A stretch of DNA of 6,025 nt from Gammaproteobacteria bacterium (GTDB lineage: Bacteria > Pseudomonadota > Gammaproteobacteria > Enterobacterales > Kangiellaceae). A model generated the notes under the pieces. It was not told the DNA's origin. It did no database searches and saw nothing but the letters and a program-made list of their open reading frames with translations. The translations under genes were made by a program, and so were the position numbers. The stretch is taken from the NCBI GenBank assembly GCA_002401655.1, contig NVTT01000080.1:1-6025 (forward strand). Reading direction: 5' to 3'. The first letter of the stretch is position 1; each line of letters opens with the position of its first letter. Below are positions 1 through 6,025 of this stretch, piece by piece.

Positions 1-44
1 CATCTAATCTCGTCTACTTACAGAGTCACGATCATTTAAGATTG

Positions 45-155
45 ACATCATCCCGGTAGATTCTCGATGAATGATGTAGGTGACAAGAGCGGCATTTCAC
101 GAATCGAGTTAATCTTGCGATAACGGACCCCTTAAGCCACACTCTTGTCAATTCT
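45..155 (-). ncRNA. Candidate bridge-RNA-like structured RNA (two stem-loops)
   Basis: Read on the minus strand, TGACAAGAG (150-142) pairs perfectly with CTCTTGTCA (89-81) around a 52-nt loop. After a 3-nt spacer a second stem pairs 77-69 with 53-45 (9 bp, one G-U pair) around a 15-nt loop. A weaker third pairing can be drawn between 189-183 and 163-155. Two successive stems with large internal loops is the known layout of IS110-family bridge RNAs (target-binding loop, then donor-binding loop). The first loop contains AAGGGGTC (133-126), close to AAGGTGTC just outside the proposed element boundary (208-201). The second contains TCTACC (60-55), identical to the sequence just inside it (202-197). 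Alternative pairings exist (54-59 with 169-174, 76-81 with 181-186). No covariation or expression can be checked here, so this is a structure-based hypothesis. Confidence 0.3.
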
Positions 156-161
156 TAGTGT

Positions 162-195
162 AGTATAATACCGGTCTAGCACCTACTAATTTCAA
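162..195 (-). promoter_or_regulatory. Possible sigma-70-like promoter for the leftward RNA
   Basis: On the minus strand TTGAAA (195-190) is followed by TATTAT (170-165) and TATACT (167-162). The spacing from TTGAAA is 19 nt to TATTAT and 22 nt to TATACT, longer than the ideal 17. TTAGTA (189-184) is a poorer -35 match but stands 16 nt from TATACT. Transcription would start near 155, immediately before the first large stem-loop. AT-rich DNA gives such matches often, so this rests mainly on its placement. Confidence 0.25.
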
Positions 196-201
196 TGGTA
201 G

Positions 202-549
202 ACACCTTCATCTGGAGATGAAAATACAAATGAGATAGTAGATAATAAAACACAAACAGGGAATACTTATACCAAAGAGACTAAAAACAGCCACAAAACA
301 AGCCCTTTTATTAGGGATGAGGTAACTACTAAAGTAAAAACAGAGGCTAAACAGCCGAAAAAGATGACAATAGCTAAACTACAAACCGCTAAAGGTAATA
401 AAAATGCGGCCACCAAGCTAATGTCTGAGTATTATTTTGCCAATCGCGAGAAGTTCGCAAAAATTAATATCAAAAAACATAGAGAAGTAATTATTGAACG
501 ATTGATTGTAGGAGAGTCTGTTGAAGACATATTTGAGCAATTTTTATAA
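202..549 (+). pseudogene. 5'-truncated gene, 3' part only; unrecognised C-terminus upstream of an Imm22-like gene
   Basis: The frame is open for 115 codons from 202 to the TAA at 547-549 and reads as protein throughout. A Thr/Asn/Lys/Ser-rich hydrophilic stretch (about the first 54 residues) is followed by a more structured basic, helical-looking end rich in Lys, Ile and Glu and finishing ESVEDIFEQFL. The first ATG, at 364, would give only 61 residues. It has no clear Shine-Dalgarno sequence and sits in the middle of continuous coding-like sequence, so I do not take it as the native start. The upstream part is missing and is replaced at about 200 by structured non-coding DNA, consistent with disruption by a mobile element. 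The next gene starts 11 bp after the stop, so the two were probably co-transcribed. Because that gene looks like an immunity protein, this could be the C-terminal toxin region of a polymorphic toxin or effector with a low-complexity linker. I see no known nuclease motif, and function is unassigned. A new short product from 364 cannot be excluded. Confidence 0.6.
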
Positions 550-555
550 AAAGAG
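550..555 (+). promoter_or_regulatory. Ribosome binding site of the Imm22-like gene
   Basis: AAAGAG sits directly after the upstream stop codon and 5 nt before the ATG at 561. It supports that start and translation from the same transcript as the upstream frame. Confidence 0.6.
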
Positions 556-560
556 ATATT

Positions 561-1076
561 ATGAAAAAAATTAATAACAAGATTAACAAAGCTTTTTTAT
601 TCAACAAAAAATACAAAGTTTCGATATGGGCATCAACTCACCCCTATGAAGACATCCCTGACGAATATTTTGAAGAAACGTTTAGTAAAAGTAAGACTCG
701 CGCACAAAATAACTGGTCAAATAATTTTAAAATTCGCTATTATAATCCTGAGTCGCTTGAAACAAACGGTTCACAAAAAGGGCTTTTAGATATTAAACAA
801 GTGGCAGGACAATGCTCTTACTCAACTTCGTTTATCGATAACCTAATGAGCAAAGCAATAAAGAAAAATATCACGAAAGTATCGTGGTTAATTTTACTTT
901 ATGAATTTGAATATAGTGCAAAAATATCTGGCGTTGAGAGTGATGAATACGTCACCCTGCTTGGTGCCTTTAATTACGACGATGATGCAGATAACTTGAT
1001 TGAGTTAGAGTCTCGAGAATTTGATGCTGAAGAATTAGAAAACCAAGATACAGAATCTCCAGAACCGAGAGTGTAA
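561..1076 (+). CDS. Immunity protein 22 (Imm22/DUF4284)-like protein
   Basis: This is a complete 171-residue protein with no signal peptide or membrane segment, so probably cytoplasmic. The family resemblance rests on recall of its pattern: an N-terminal strand KVSIWAST (about 18-25) followed by an acidic stretch with YFEE (36-39), a FKIRYYNPESLE segment (56-67), SYSTSFIDNL (87-96), a hydrophobic WLILLYEFEY strand (about 109-118) and LLGAFNY (about 133-139). Imm22 proteins are small immunity proteins of polymorphic toxin systems that neutralise a cognate toxin encoded just upstream. The acidic Asp/Glu-rich tail (140 to the end) could help bind a basic partner, and the upstream fragment does end in a Lys-rich region. 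The ATG at 561 has a good ribosome binding site and the gene is tightly coupled to the truncated frame before it. Base composition is very A-rich compared with the giant gene downstream, consistent with an accessory locus. Gene reality is near certain; the family call is less so. Confidence 0.7.
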   Translation: MKKINNKINKAFLFNKKYKVSIWASTHPYEDIPDEYFEETFSKSKTRAQNNWSNNFKIRYYNPESLETNGSQKGLLDIKQVAGQCSYSTSFIDNLMSKAIKKNITKVSWLILLYEFEYSAKISGVESDEYVTLLGAFNYDDDADNLIELESREFDAEELENQDTESPEPRV

Positions 1077-1094
1077 CCCTAACTTTTCAAATAT

Positions 1095-1126
1095 AACTTC
1101 TTTAATTAGAGCTAATTAAAGAAGTT
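1095..1126. terminator. Perfect 15-bp inverted repeat between convergent genes; likely bidirectional terminator
   Basis: AACTTCTTTAATTAG (1095-1109) is exactly mirrored by CTAATTAAAGAAGTT (1112-1126) around a 2-nt centre, giving about 14 usable base pairs. It lies 19 bp after the stop of the Imm22-like gene and faces the 3' end of the minus-strand gene at 1184, the usual place for a shared terminator. The stem is AT-rich and no long T run follows on either strand, so it is not a textbook intrinsic terminator. Confidence 0.55.
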
Positions 1127-1181
1127 TAGAAATACTCTCTGAAATTAGAAATACATTCCAACTGATTTTTTAAGTTCAAGC

Positions 1182-1204
1182 TATCACCGCAATTTGCGGT
1201 GATA
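1182..1204 (-). repeat. 11-bp hairpin spanning the stop codon of the giant gene
   Basis: TATCACCGCAA (1182-1192) and TTGCGGTGATA (1194-1204) form a perfect palindrome with a single central base, so a real hairpin would have about 9 bp and a 5-nt loop. It covers the last codons and the TGA (1186-1184) of the minus-strand gene. It could end transcription or protect the mRNA 3' end. No U tract follows on the minus strand; an A run lies there instead. Confidence 0.4.
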
Positions 1205-4200
1205 AACTCTGGTTATACTTACCAAACTCAAAAACATCAATATACCTAATGGTAAACTTCCACCACCTCCACTCTTTGGAGGTGTCGTTGGTGGCGGTGG
1301 CGGTGGCGGAATCACTTCTTCATGTACACCACCAGTAAATTCAATAACACCATTAACGGTTGCATCGGCATCATTTACACCACCATCTGTAATGCTAACC
1401 TGCACGCAGGTATTACCAGCTACTAGCCCAGCAACATAGCTTACATCAAATGGTGGAGGACAATAACCTAACTCACTTGGTGCAGACGATACTGAGTCAG
1501 CTCCACTAACATCAAAACCTCTCCAACTTCCGCTAGCTAAAATTCTCATCAATGCATCCGCTGGTATTGCATCAGTCAATGGAATAACAGATGTTCCTTG
1601 GAAGCCTGCGAAAGCGTAAGATGACTGGAGGTTGAAAGCAAATCGACCACCAAAGGTATTATGTTCATCATCGGTCAAGTCAGTTTGACTAGAAAAATCA
1701 TTAACACTAAGAAGAACACCGCCACCTTCACTCACTTTCGAGAATAAGTTTCTATATATACAAACCCCTGATTGAGTTTCAACTAGGAACTGGTCAAGTA
1801 CATTTGCAAGATGAGGAGCAACATTACATGGAAGCCCCGTAGTTTCATCTATTGCTGAAGTTACAACATTCAAATCACTTAAGGTAAACGCACTTTCAAC
1901 AGGTGTTCCACTATCTGAAACCGTCAGCGCTATACGATAAACACCTAAGGAGACATTACTTGGGTCAAACACGAATTGGCTCTCTTCACTTGACGTATCA
2001 GTAAGCGCATTGTCTGAAGCACTCCAATCATAAGTATGTGTATCGTTACTATTTGCATCATCTATTGCCGATGTAATAGTCACGTCACCTAAATCAGGTT
2101 GAACTTGGCTCACTGTAATTCCACCCTGCTGCACAGTCAAACTAGCAAAAGGAGCTATATTTTCTTCGCTTATGCTAACTTCAACTATAAACTGTGCACC
2201 AATGTTTTCATTGTCAGCAATTTCTGCAGTGATAGTTTCAACGCCTTCATCAACACCATCTTCTGCAATATCGAAGTTAATATCTAAACTGGTTCCTTCA
2301 GTAAATGTTCCCGTAGCCACGGTCCAAGTATAATCATCGCCTTCAGTCGCCGTACCACCGGTAATCGAATAAATGATGTCATAAGGATAGTCCGGTGCAT
2401 CACCATTTAATAACAAAGTAACTGTGCCTTGTTCACCTTCAGCAACGGTAATATCACCCGCAAATGAAACGATTGGGTTCACTTTAATTACCTGAGTTTC
2501 GGTAGTAACATTACCCGCATCATCAGTTGCAGTCCAAGTCACTTCGGTTGTACCAGGTGCGTATCTGATTGGCGCGTCGTTGACAATTTCACAACAATCA
2601 ACACTAACACCGTTAACAAAATCAGTGGCGCTGGCGTCTCCAATTGAAACTTCATTTAATAAACTGCTAGCATCAATCGTTACATCTGCTGGTTGTACTA
2701 ACGTTGGAGGATTGTCATCTAAGTTAGGATTAGTTCCTGCTAAGAATTCATCTAAATTCGACACACCATCACCATCAGCATCTTCACTTGCATCGCTCGC
2801 ATCTTCTGGATCGAAACCATTAGCGATTTCGAAATCATTACTCATGCCATCGCCATCAATGTCTGTATCAACATCATCACCGATACCATCACCATCCAAA
2901 TCGCCGGTTACAATAATTTCAAAAGTAGCTAAGCAATCTGTTGCGAAAGTATCATCAACGCAAATCTCAATTGCGGTATAAGTTGCAACATCTGCTCGCT
3001 CTGGTACGCCGGTTAAACTACCAGTAAGAGTATCAAACGCTATCCAACTAGGTTGATTAGTAATACTAAAGGTATATGTGACATTGTTAGATGCTTGAAC
3101 ACTTGGAGTGAAAGAATAATCCTCGCCTTCTAATAAACTAGTTTCTGGTGTTCCAGTTATTACAATCGCAACGGGGTTTACAGCAACCACTAATGTCGCC
3201 GCACCAGTACCGCCATTGCCATCTTGAATGGTGTAAACGATATTTTCCACACCTACAAACGTTATATTTGGTGTGTACGTGAGACTCTTGTCTGCATTTA
3301 TAACAACATTACCATTGGCCGCATCTGCGGTATTAATAGTTAGAGTGTCATTATCATCATCTGAGTCATTATCTAACACCGCAATATTCAGTGTGCCACC
3401 TTCGGTAATAGTAGCCGAATCATCTAAAGCTACGGGAACATCGTTAATTGACGTGACTGTGACATTAACTACAGCAGAATCACTACCTCCGTTTCCATCA
3501 CTAACACTATAGCTAATGGTGTCTGCTCCATTATAGTTAGCGTTTGGTGTATAAAGAACGCTTTGATCATTATTGAGAACAACCGAGCCATTTAATGCGC
3601 TGATGGTATCAACGGTTAATAGATCGTCATCAAAATCAGAGTCGTTGGCTAGAATATTTATGGTTACTTGAGAATCCTCATCAACGGTAACATCATCATC
3701 TTCAGCGACTGGCGCGTCATTGACATTAGTTACAGTGATAGCAAACAAAGTTAAACTTGCCGATAAACCACCATCACTATTAACAGTAATCTGAATATTT
3801 GGATAACTACCCACATCATCGTTTCCAGGCGTACCGGTTAACGAACCTGTTGGGTCACTAAAAACAGCCCAACTTGGCTTGTTGTTAATGCTGAATGTCA
3901 ACGTATCACCAACATCATCATCACTCGCCGTTGGAGTAAAATTGTATGCAATATCTTGTACAACACTAGTAGCAGGAGTACCTGAGATAACGGGCGTATC
4001 GTTGACTGAATCAACCGTTATTACAACATTGGCTGAATCGGTTACTGCTCCATCTGTCACTGTATAAGTAAAAGAGCCCACACCATTAAAGTTAGTGCTT
4101 GGCGTGTAGACTACCTGGTTATTGACAATAACGGCAGTCCCATTAACAACGGCGCTGATTGCAGTAACAATCAATGTATCTGCGATATCGACATCCGAAT

Positions 4201-6025
4201 CATTTGCAAGAACATCAATTGAAATTGTGACATCTTCATCGGTAGTTGCCACGTCATCAACTAACACAGGAGCCACATTCACATCATCCACTTCGATTGT
4301 GAAAGCGGGCAATGAATCACTTAATCCACCTTGACTTGAGACGCTAACTTCAATGTTACCGTAACTACCAGAGTCGTTATTGTCGGGCGTACCGGTTAAG
4401 GCTCCAGTCGCGGTTGAAAATGTTGCCCAACTAGGTAAATTAGTAATGCTAAAAGTCAAGGTATCACCGTCAGCATCCGTTGCTGTAGGTGTAAATGAAT
4501 AAGCGCTATTTTCTAAAACCGAAGTGGCAGGTATTCCGATAATCTCTGGTGCGTCGTTTAGCGAGTTAACCGTTATTGTCACTGTAGCGGTGTCGGTTAA
4601 GACATTGTCAGTTACAGTATAAACAATGGTCGCGACTCCATTGAAATCAGGTGTTGGAGTGAACATGATACGAGCGTTATCAATAACCGCATCACCATTA
4701 GTGAAGCTATTAATCGATAAGAGTGTTAACACATCATCAACGTCAGCATCTGTATCATTTGCAAGTACGTTAATTATTATCACGTCATCTTCGTTAACCG
4801 TAATATTGTCGTCGTTGGCAACTGGTGCATCATTGACGTTATTAACTGTGATGCTAAAGGCTGCTAAAGTTGCACTCTGAGCTCCTGCGGTAACAGTGAT
4901 TTTAATATTAGGATAAAAGCCTATATCATCATTATCAGGAGTACCCGACAACCTACCTGTAACTGTATTGAAAGTTCCCCAAGAGGGTGAATCAGTAATA
5001 CTAAATACCAGAGGTTCGTTATCTTCGTCCGTTGCATCAGGTGTAAAGCCATAGGCTGAATCTTGTTCAACATTGGTTGACGGCGTACCACTTATTGTAG
5101 GTGCATCATCAATAGAGATTACGGTTATCGAAACAGTCGCTATATCCGAAACATCTCCGTCAGTAATTGTGTAATCGAAAGTACCAACACCATTGAAATT
5201 AGCATCCGGCGTATAAAGCACTTGCGTACCAACCAGTACAGCCGTTCCATTAGTAACTAAACCAATAGCGGTAATGGTTAAATTATCCTGAGGATCAATA
5301 TCCGTATCATTAGCTAAAACGTCAATGGTGACATTTGTATCTTCATCAATAGTAACCGCATCATCTACAGCCACGGGCGCATCGTTAACATCAATGACAT
5401 TGATGTTAAATGTATCAAGACTCGCTGATAATGAGCCATTGCTAGTCACTGTAATAACGATATTTGCGTAATTAGCGACATCGGCATTTAGAGGTGTACC
5501 ATTTAATTCTCCCGTTAAACTATCAAAGCTAGCCCAACTCGGCTGATTAGTAATACTAAATATCAACGCATCCCCATCCGCATCACTAGCTGTAGGCGTA
5601 AACGAGTAAGCACTATCTTGTAGAACACTATTAGATGGCGAACCAGAAATAACCGGCGCGTCATTGATATTATTTACAGTGATTGTTACTGATGCAGAAT
5701 CGGTGACACTTCCATCCGAAATCACATAATTAAAGGAAGCTGTTCCGCTAAATTCGGCATCGGGAGTAAATAAAACTTGGTTTGAAATAATGCTCGCTAC
5801 ACCACCCACCGGCGTATTAGTTTCGGTGATAACTAAAGTATCACCAGCATCTAAATCGGTATCATTATTTAACACATCTATTGTAACCGCAACATCTTCA
5901 TCGGTAGTAGCTGTATCGTCATTTGCAACTGGAGCGTCATTGGTATTGGTTACACTGATACTAAAAATAGGTAAGCTATCTGATAGCCCACCAGTACTAG
6001 AAACTGAAATTTCGATACTCGCATA
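1184..6025 (-). CDS. Giant secreted cadherin-like/He_PIG repeat protein with GlyGly-CTERM-type anchor (N-terminus beyond window)
   Basis: The frame is open from the right edge (6025) to the TGA at 1186-1184: 1613 residues with the N-terminus, signal peptide and promoter missing. A GTG at 5875 is only a Val within an IDVLNND repeat motif, not a start. Residues counted from the right edge run as follows. 1-28 are the end of one He_PIG domain. 30-1040 are five He_PIG and six Big_9 cadherin-like domains. 1041-1103 are calcium-binding DxDGDG repeats of TSP3 type. 1106-1183 are HYR, with a Cys-Cys pair. 1185-1290 are Calx-beta (VAEGEQGTVTLLL, GTATEGDDY). 1291-1388 are PKD-like. 1392-1566 are choice-of-anchor U-like. 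Then come seven prolines (1573-1579), SGGGGS (1585-1590), a hydrophobic helix and a basic tail. Such proteins form calcium-rigidified rods on or outside the outer membrane and are usually adhesins or matrix proteins, but no ligand-binding or enzymatic domain is visible in this part. The gene is convergent with the immunity-like gene. The domain calls are from pattern recognition; the coding call is firm. Confidence 0.95.
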   Translation of the reverse strand, partial: YASIEISVSSTGGLSDSLPIFSISVTNTNDAPVANDDTATTDEDVAVTIDVLNNDTDLDAGDTLVITETNTPVGGVASIISNQVLFTPDAEFSGTASFNYVISDGSVTDSASVTITVNNINDAPVISGSPSNSVLQDSAYSFTPTASDADGDALIFSITNQPSWASFDSLTGELNGTPLNADVANYANIVITVTSNGSLSASLDTFNINVIDVNDAPVAVDDAVTIDEDTNVTIDVLANDTDIDPQDNLTITAIGLVTNGTAVLVGTQVLYTPDANFNGVGTFDYTITDGDVSDIATVSITVISIDDAPTISGTPSTNVEQDSAYGFTPDATDEDNEPLVFSITDSPSWGTFNTVTGRLSGTPDNDDIGFYPNIKITVTAGAQSATLAAFSITVNNVNDAPVANDDNITVNEDDVIIINVLANDTDADVDDVLTLLSINSFTNGDAVIDNARIMFTPTPDFNGVATIVYTVTDNVLTDTATVTITVNSLNDAPEIIGIPATSVLENSAYSFTPTATDADGDTLTFSITNLPSWATFSTATGALTGTPDNNDSGSYGNIEVSVSSQGGLSDSLPAFTIEVDDVNVAPVLVDDVATTDEDVTISIDVLANDSDVDIADTLIVTAISAVVNGTAVIVNNQVVYTPSTNFNGVGSFTYTVTDGAVTDSANVVITVDSVNDTPVISGTPATSVVQDIAYNFTPTASDDDVGDTLTFSINNKPSWAVFSDPTGSLTGTPGNDDVGSYPNIQITVNSDGGLSASLTLFAITVTNVNDAPVAEDDDVTVDEDSQVTINILANDSDFDDDLLTVDTISALNGSVVLNNDQSVLYTPNANYNGADTISYSVSDGNGGSDSAVVNVTVTSINDVPVALDDSATITEGGTLNIAVLDNDSDDDNDTLTINTADAANGNVVINADKSLTYTPNITFVGVENIVYTIQDGNGGTGAATLVVAVNPVAIVITGTPETSLLEGEDYSFTPSVQASNNVTYTFSITNQPSWIAFDTLTGSLTGVPERADVATYTAIEICVDDTFATDCLATFEIIVTGDLDGDGIGDDVDTDIDGDGMSNDFEIANGFDPEDASDASEDADGDGVSNLDEFLAGTNPNLDDNPPTLVQPADVTIDASSLLNEVSIGDASATDFVNGVSVDCCEIVNDAPIRYAPGTTEVTWTATDDAGNVTTETQVIKVNPIVSFAGDITVAEGEQGTVTLLLNGDAPDYPYDIIYSITGGTATEGDDYTWTVATGTFTEGTSLDINFDIAEDGVDEGVETITAEIADNENIGAQFIVEVSISEENIAPFASLTVQQGGITVSQVQPDLGDVTITSAIDDANSNDTHTYDWSASDNALTDTSSEESQFVFDPSNVSLGVYRIALTVSDSGTPVESAFTLSDLNVVTSAIDETTGLPCNVAPHLANVLDQFLVETQSGVCIYRNLFSKVSEGGGVLLSVNDFSSQTDLTDDEHNTFGGRFAFNLQSSYAFAGFQGTSVIPLTDAIPADALMRILASGSWRGFDVSGADSVSSAPSELGYCPPPFDVSYVAGLVAGNTCVQVSITDGGVNDADATVNGVIEFTGGVHEEVIPPPPPPPTTPPKSGGGGSLPLGILMFLSLVSITRVYHRKLR
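1187..1270 (-). other. GlyGly-CTERM-type sorting signal
   Basis: The protein ends with SGGGGS, a hydrophobic stretch (LPLGILMFLSLVSI) and a basic tail (RVYHRKLR), preceded by a Pro-rich linker. This tripartite form is the GlyGly-CTERM signal, which the rhomboid-type protease rhombosortase cleaves in bacteria with type II secretion, leaving the protein surface-associated. Neither rhombosortase nor secretion genes are in the window. Confidence 0.7.
1328..1852 (-). other. Choice-of-anchor U-like domain within the giant protein
   Basis: Segments resembling this domain are IDETTGLPC at its start, GYCPPPFDVSYVAGL, then NTCVQVSITDGGVNDADATV, NG.I and GGV at its end. Four cysteines (in GLPCN, GVCIY, GYCPP and NTCVQ) could form two disulphides, as expected of an exported domain. 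The domain is known to sit just before different C-terminal anchoring signals, and here it precedes a proline linker and a GlyGly-CTERM-type tail. Confidence 0.65.
2717..2905 (-). other. Calcium-binding TSP3-like segment within the giant protein
   Basis: Aspartate-rich DLDGDGIGDDVD, DIDGDGMSNDFE and DADGDGVSNLDE loops follow each other, the last running into FLAGTNP. This is the typical thrombospondin type 3/EF-hand-like calcium loop series of marine secreted proteins. It separates the repeat rod from the C-terminal HYR, Calx-beta and PKD-like domains and probably stiffens the joint in calcium-rich seawater. Confidence 0.8.
2906..6025 (-). repeat. Tandem He_PIG + Big_9 super-repeats (period about 552-558 bp)
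   Basis: He_PIG units carry a motif like FTPTAxDADGDxLTFSIT, then PSWAxF and TGxLTGTP. Big_9 units carry NDAPVAxDD, DED, IDVLANDTD, YTPxANFNG and YTVTDGxVTDSA. Complete He_PIG units begin on the minus strand at about 5635, 5080, 4528, 3973 and 3145. The first three intervals are 555, 552 and 555 bp, each one He_PIG plus one Big_9. The fourth is 828 bp because two Big_9 units follow one another. The last He_PIG unit (3145-2906) leads straight into the calcium-binding segment. Copies are clearly diverged at DNA level, so these are old duplications rather than recent slippage. Acidic DED and NDxD positions probably bind calcium between domains. Confidence 0.85.

Larger units (their letters stand above)
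1..201 (-). mobile_element. Putative non-coding end of an insertion sequence (IS110-like), truncated by window edge
   Basis: No frame on either strand reads convincingly as protein here. The stretch is rich in inverted repeats, and the coding-like + frame of the next gene becomes open only at 202, just after an in-frame TAG at 199-201. I infer that a mobile element ends at about 197-202 and extends left out of the window. There are no obvious IS3-type long terminal inverted repeats to compare, because only one end is visible. The roughly 200-bp structured non-coding end without coding potential fits the IS110 family, in which such an end encodes a bridge RNA next to the transposase gene. An ATG lies on the minus strand at 3-1, where a leftward transposase could begin, but nothing of that gene can be read. 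Alternatives are another IS family, an integron cassette end, or ordinary intergenic DNA. Confidence 0.4.

Noticed and set aside
30..200. tRNA or integron attC site
   Set aside because: No T-arm GTTCRANNC, anticodon-arm geometry or CCA end was found, and no paired RYYYAAC/GTTRRRY core sites frame the region.
196..222. TGGTAGACACC with a following TGGAGATGAA as an IS150/IS3-type left terminal repeat reading rightward
   Set aside because: It resembles the IS150 tip loosely, but the sequence to its right is a continuous coding-like frame with no OrfA-like protein, so the element more likely lies to the left.
207..222. Hairpin TTCATC-TGGA-GATGAA as a terminator
   Set aside because: It is only 6 bp, has no T run, and falls within the open frame of the truncated gene.
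2099..4880. Several + strand open frames (2099-2287, 2580-2981, 3273-3512, 3879-4067, 4122-4334, 4626-4880)
   Set aside because: They lie antisense to the repeat protein, have Ser/Thr/Val-rich low-complexity translations that mirror the repeat codons, and have no convincing ribosome binding sites.
5873..5875. GTG as start codon of the giant minus-strand gene
   Set aside because: It encodes the Val of an IDVLNND repeat motif, and the same frame continues with 50 repeat-like residues to the window edge, so the gene begins outside.
2906..6025. CRISPR-like or recent tandem DNA duplication
   Set aside because: The periodicity is at protein domain level with a 552-558 bp unit and strong DNA divergence; there are no short identical repeats with spacers.

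Overview
The window looks like an accessory stretch of a marine gammaproteobacterial chromosome (Alteromonadales/Vibrionales-like). The pointers are the AT-rich sequence, a very large cadherin-like/He_PIG repeat protein, and that protein's C-terminus: a choice-of-anchor U-type domain, a proline linker and a GlyGly-CTERM-type tail. The genus cannot be fixed from sequence alone.

Layout, left to right. Positions 1 to about 201 hold no convincing coding frame but are strongly structured, with two adjacent stem-loops on the minus strand (150-81 and 77-45). An open + strand frame begins at 202, directly after an in-frame stop at 199-201, and runs to 549 as the 3' part of a gene with no start. The simplest reading is that a mobile element ends near 200 and has cut off the 5' part of that gene. 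The shape of the non-coding end, and loop sequences that match both sides of the boundary, suggest an IS110-family end carrying a bridge RNA. This is a hypothesis, because no transposase is visible.

The truncated gene is followed 11 bp later by a small gene (561-1076) that resembles immunity protein 22 (Imm22/DUF4284). The pair could be the remnant of a polymorphic toxin or effector C-terminus with its immunity gene, although the toxin domain is not recognised. This left block is visibly richer in A and in Lys/Asn codons than the rest.

A 107-bp convergent intergenic region (1077-1183) carries a perfect 15-bp inverted repeat, a candidate bidirectional terminator. The remaining 4.8 kb is one minus-strand gene whose 5' end lies beyond the right edge. 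It encodes at least 1613 residues: alternating He_PIG and bacterial cadherin-like (Big_9) domains, a calcium-binding TSP3-like segment, HYR, Calx-beta and PKD-like domains, then the surface-anchoring C-terminus. It is most likely a secreted, calcium-stiffened surface protein or adhesin, exported by type II secretion and processed by rhombosortase.
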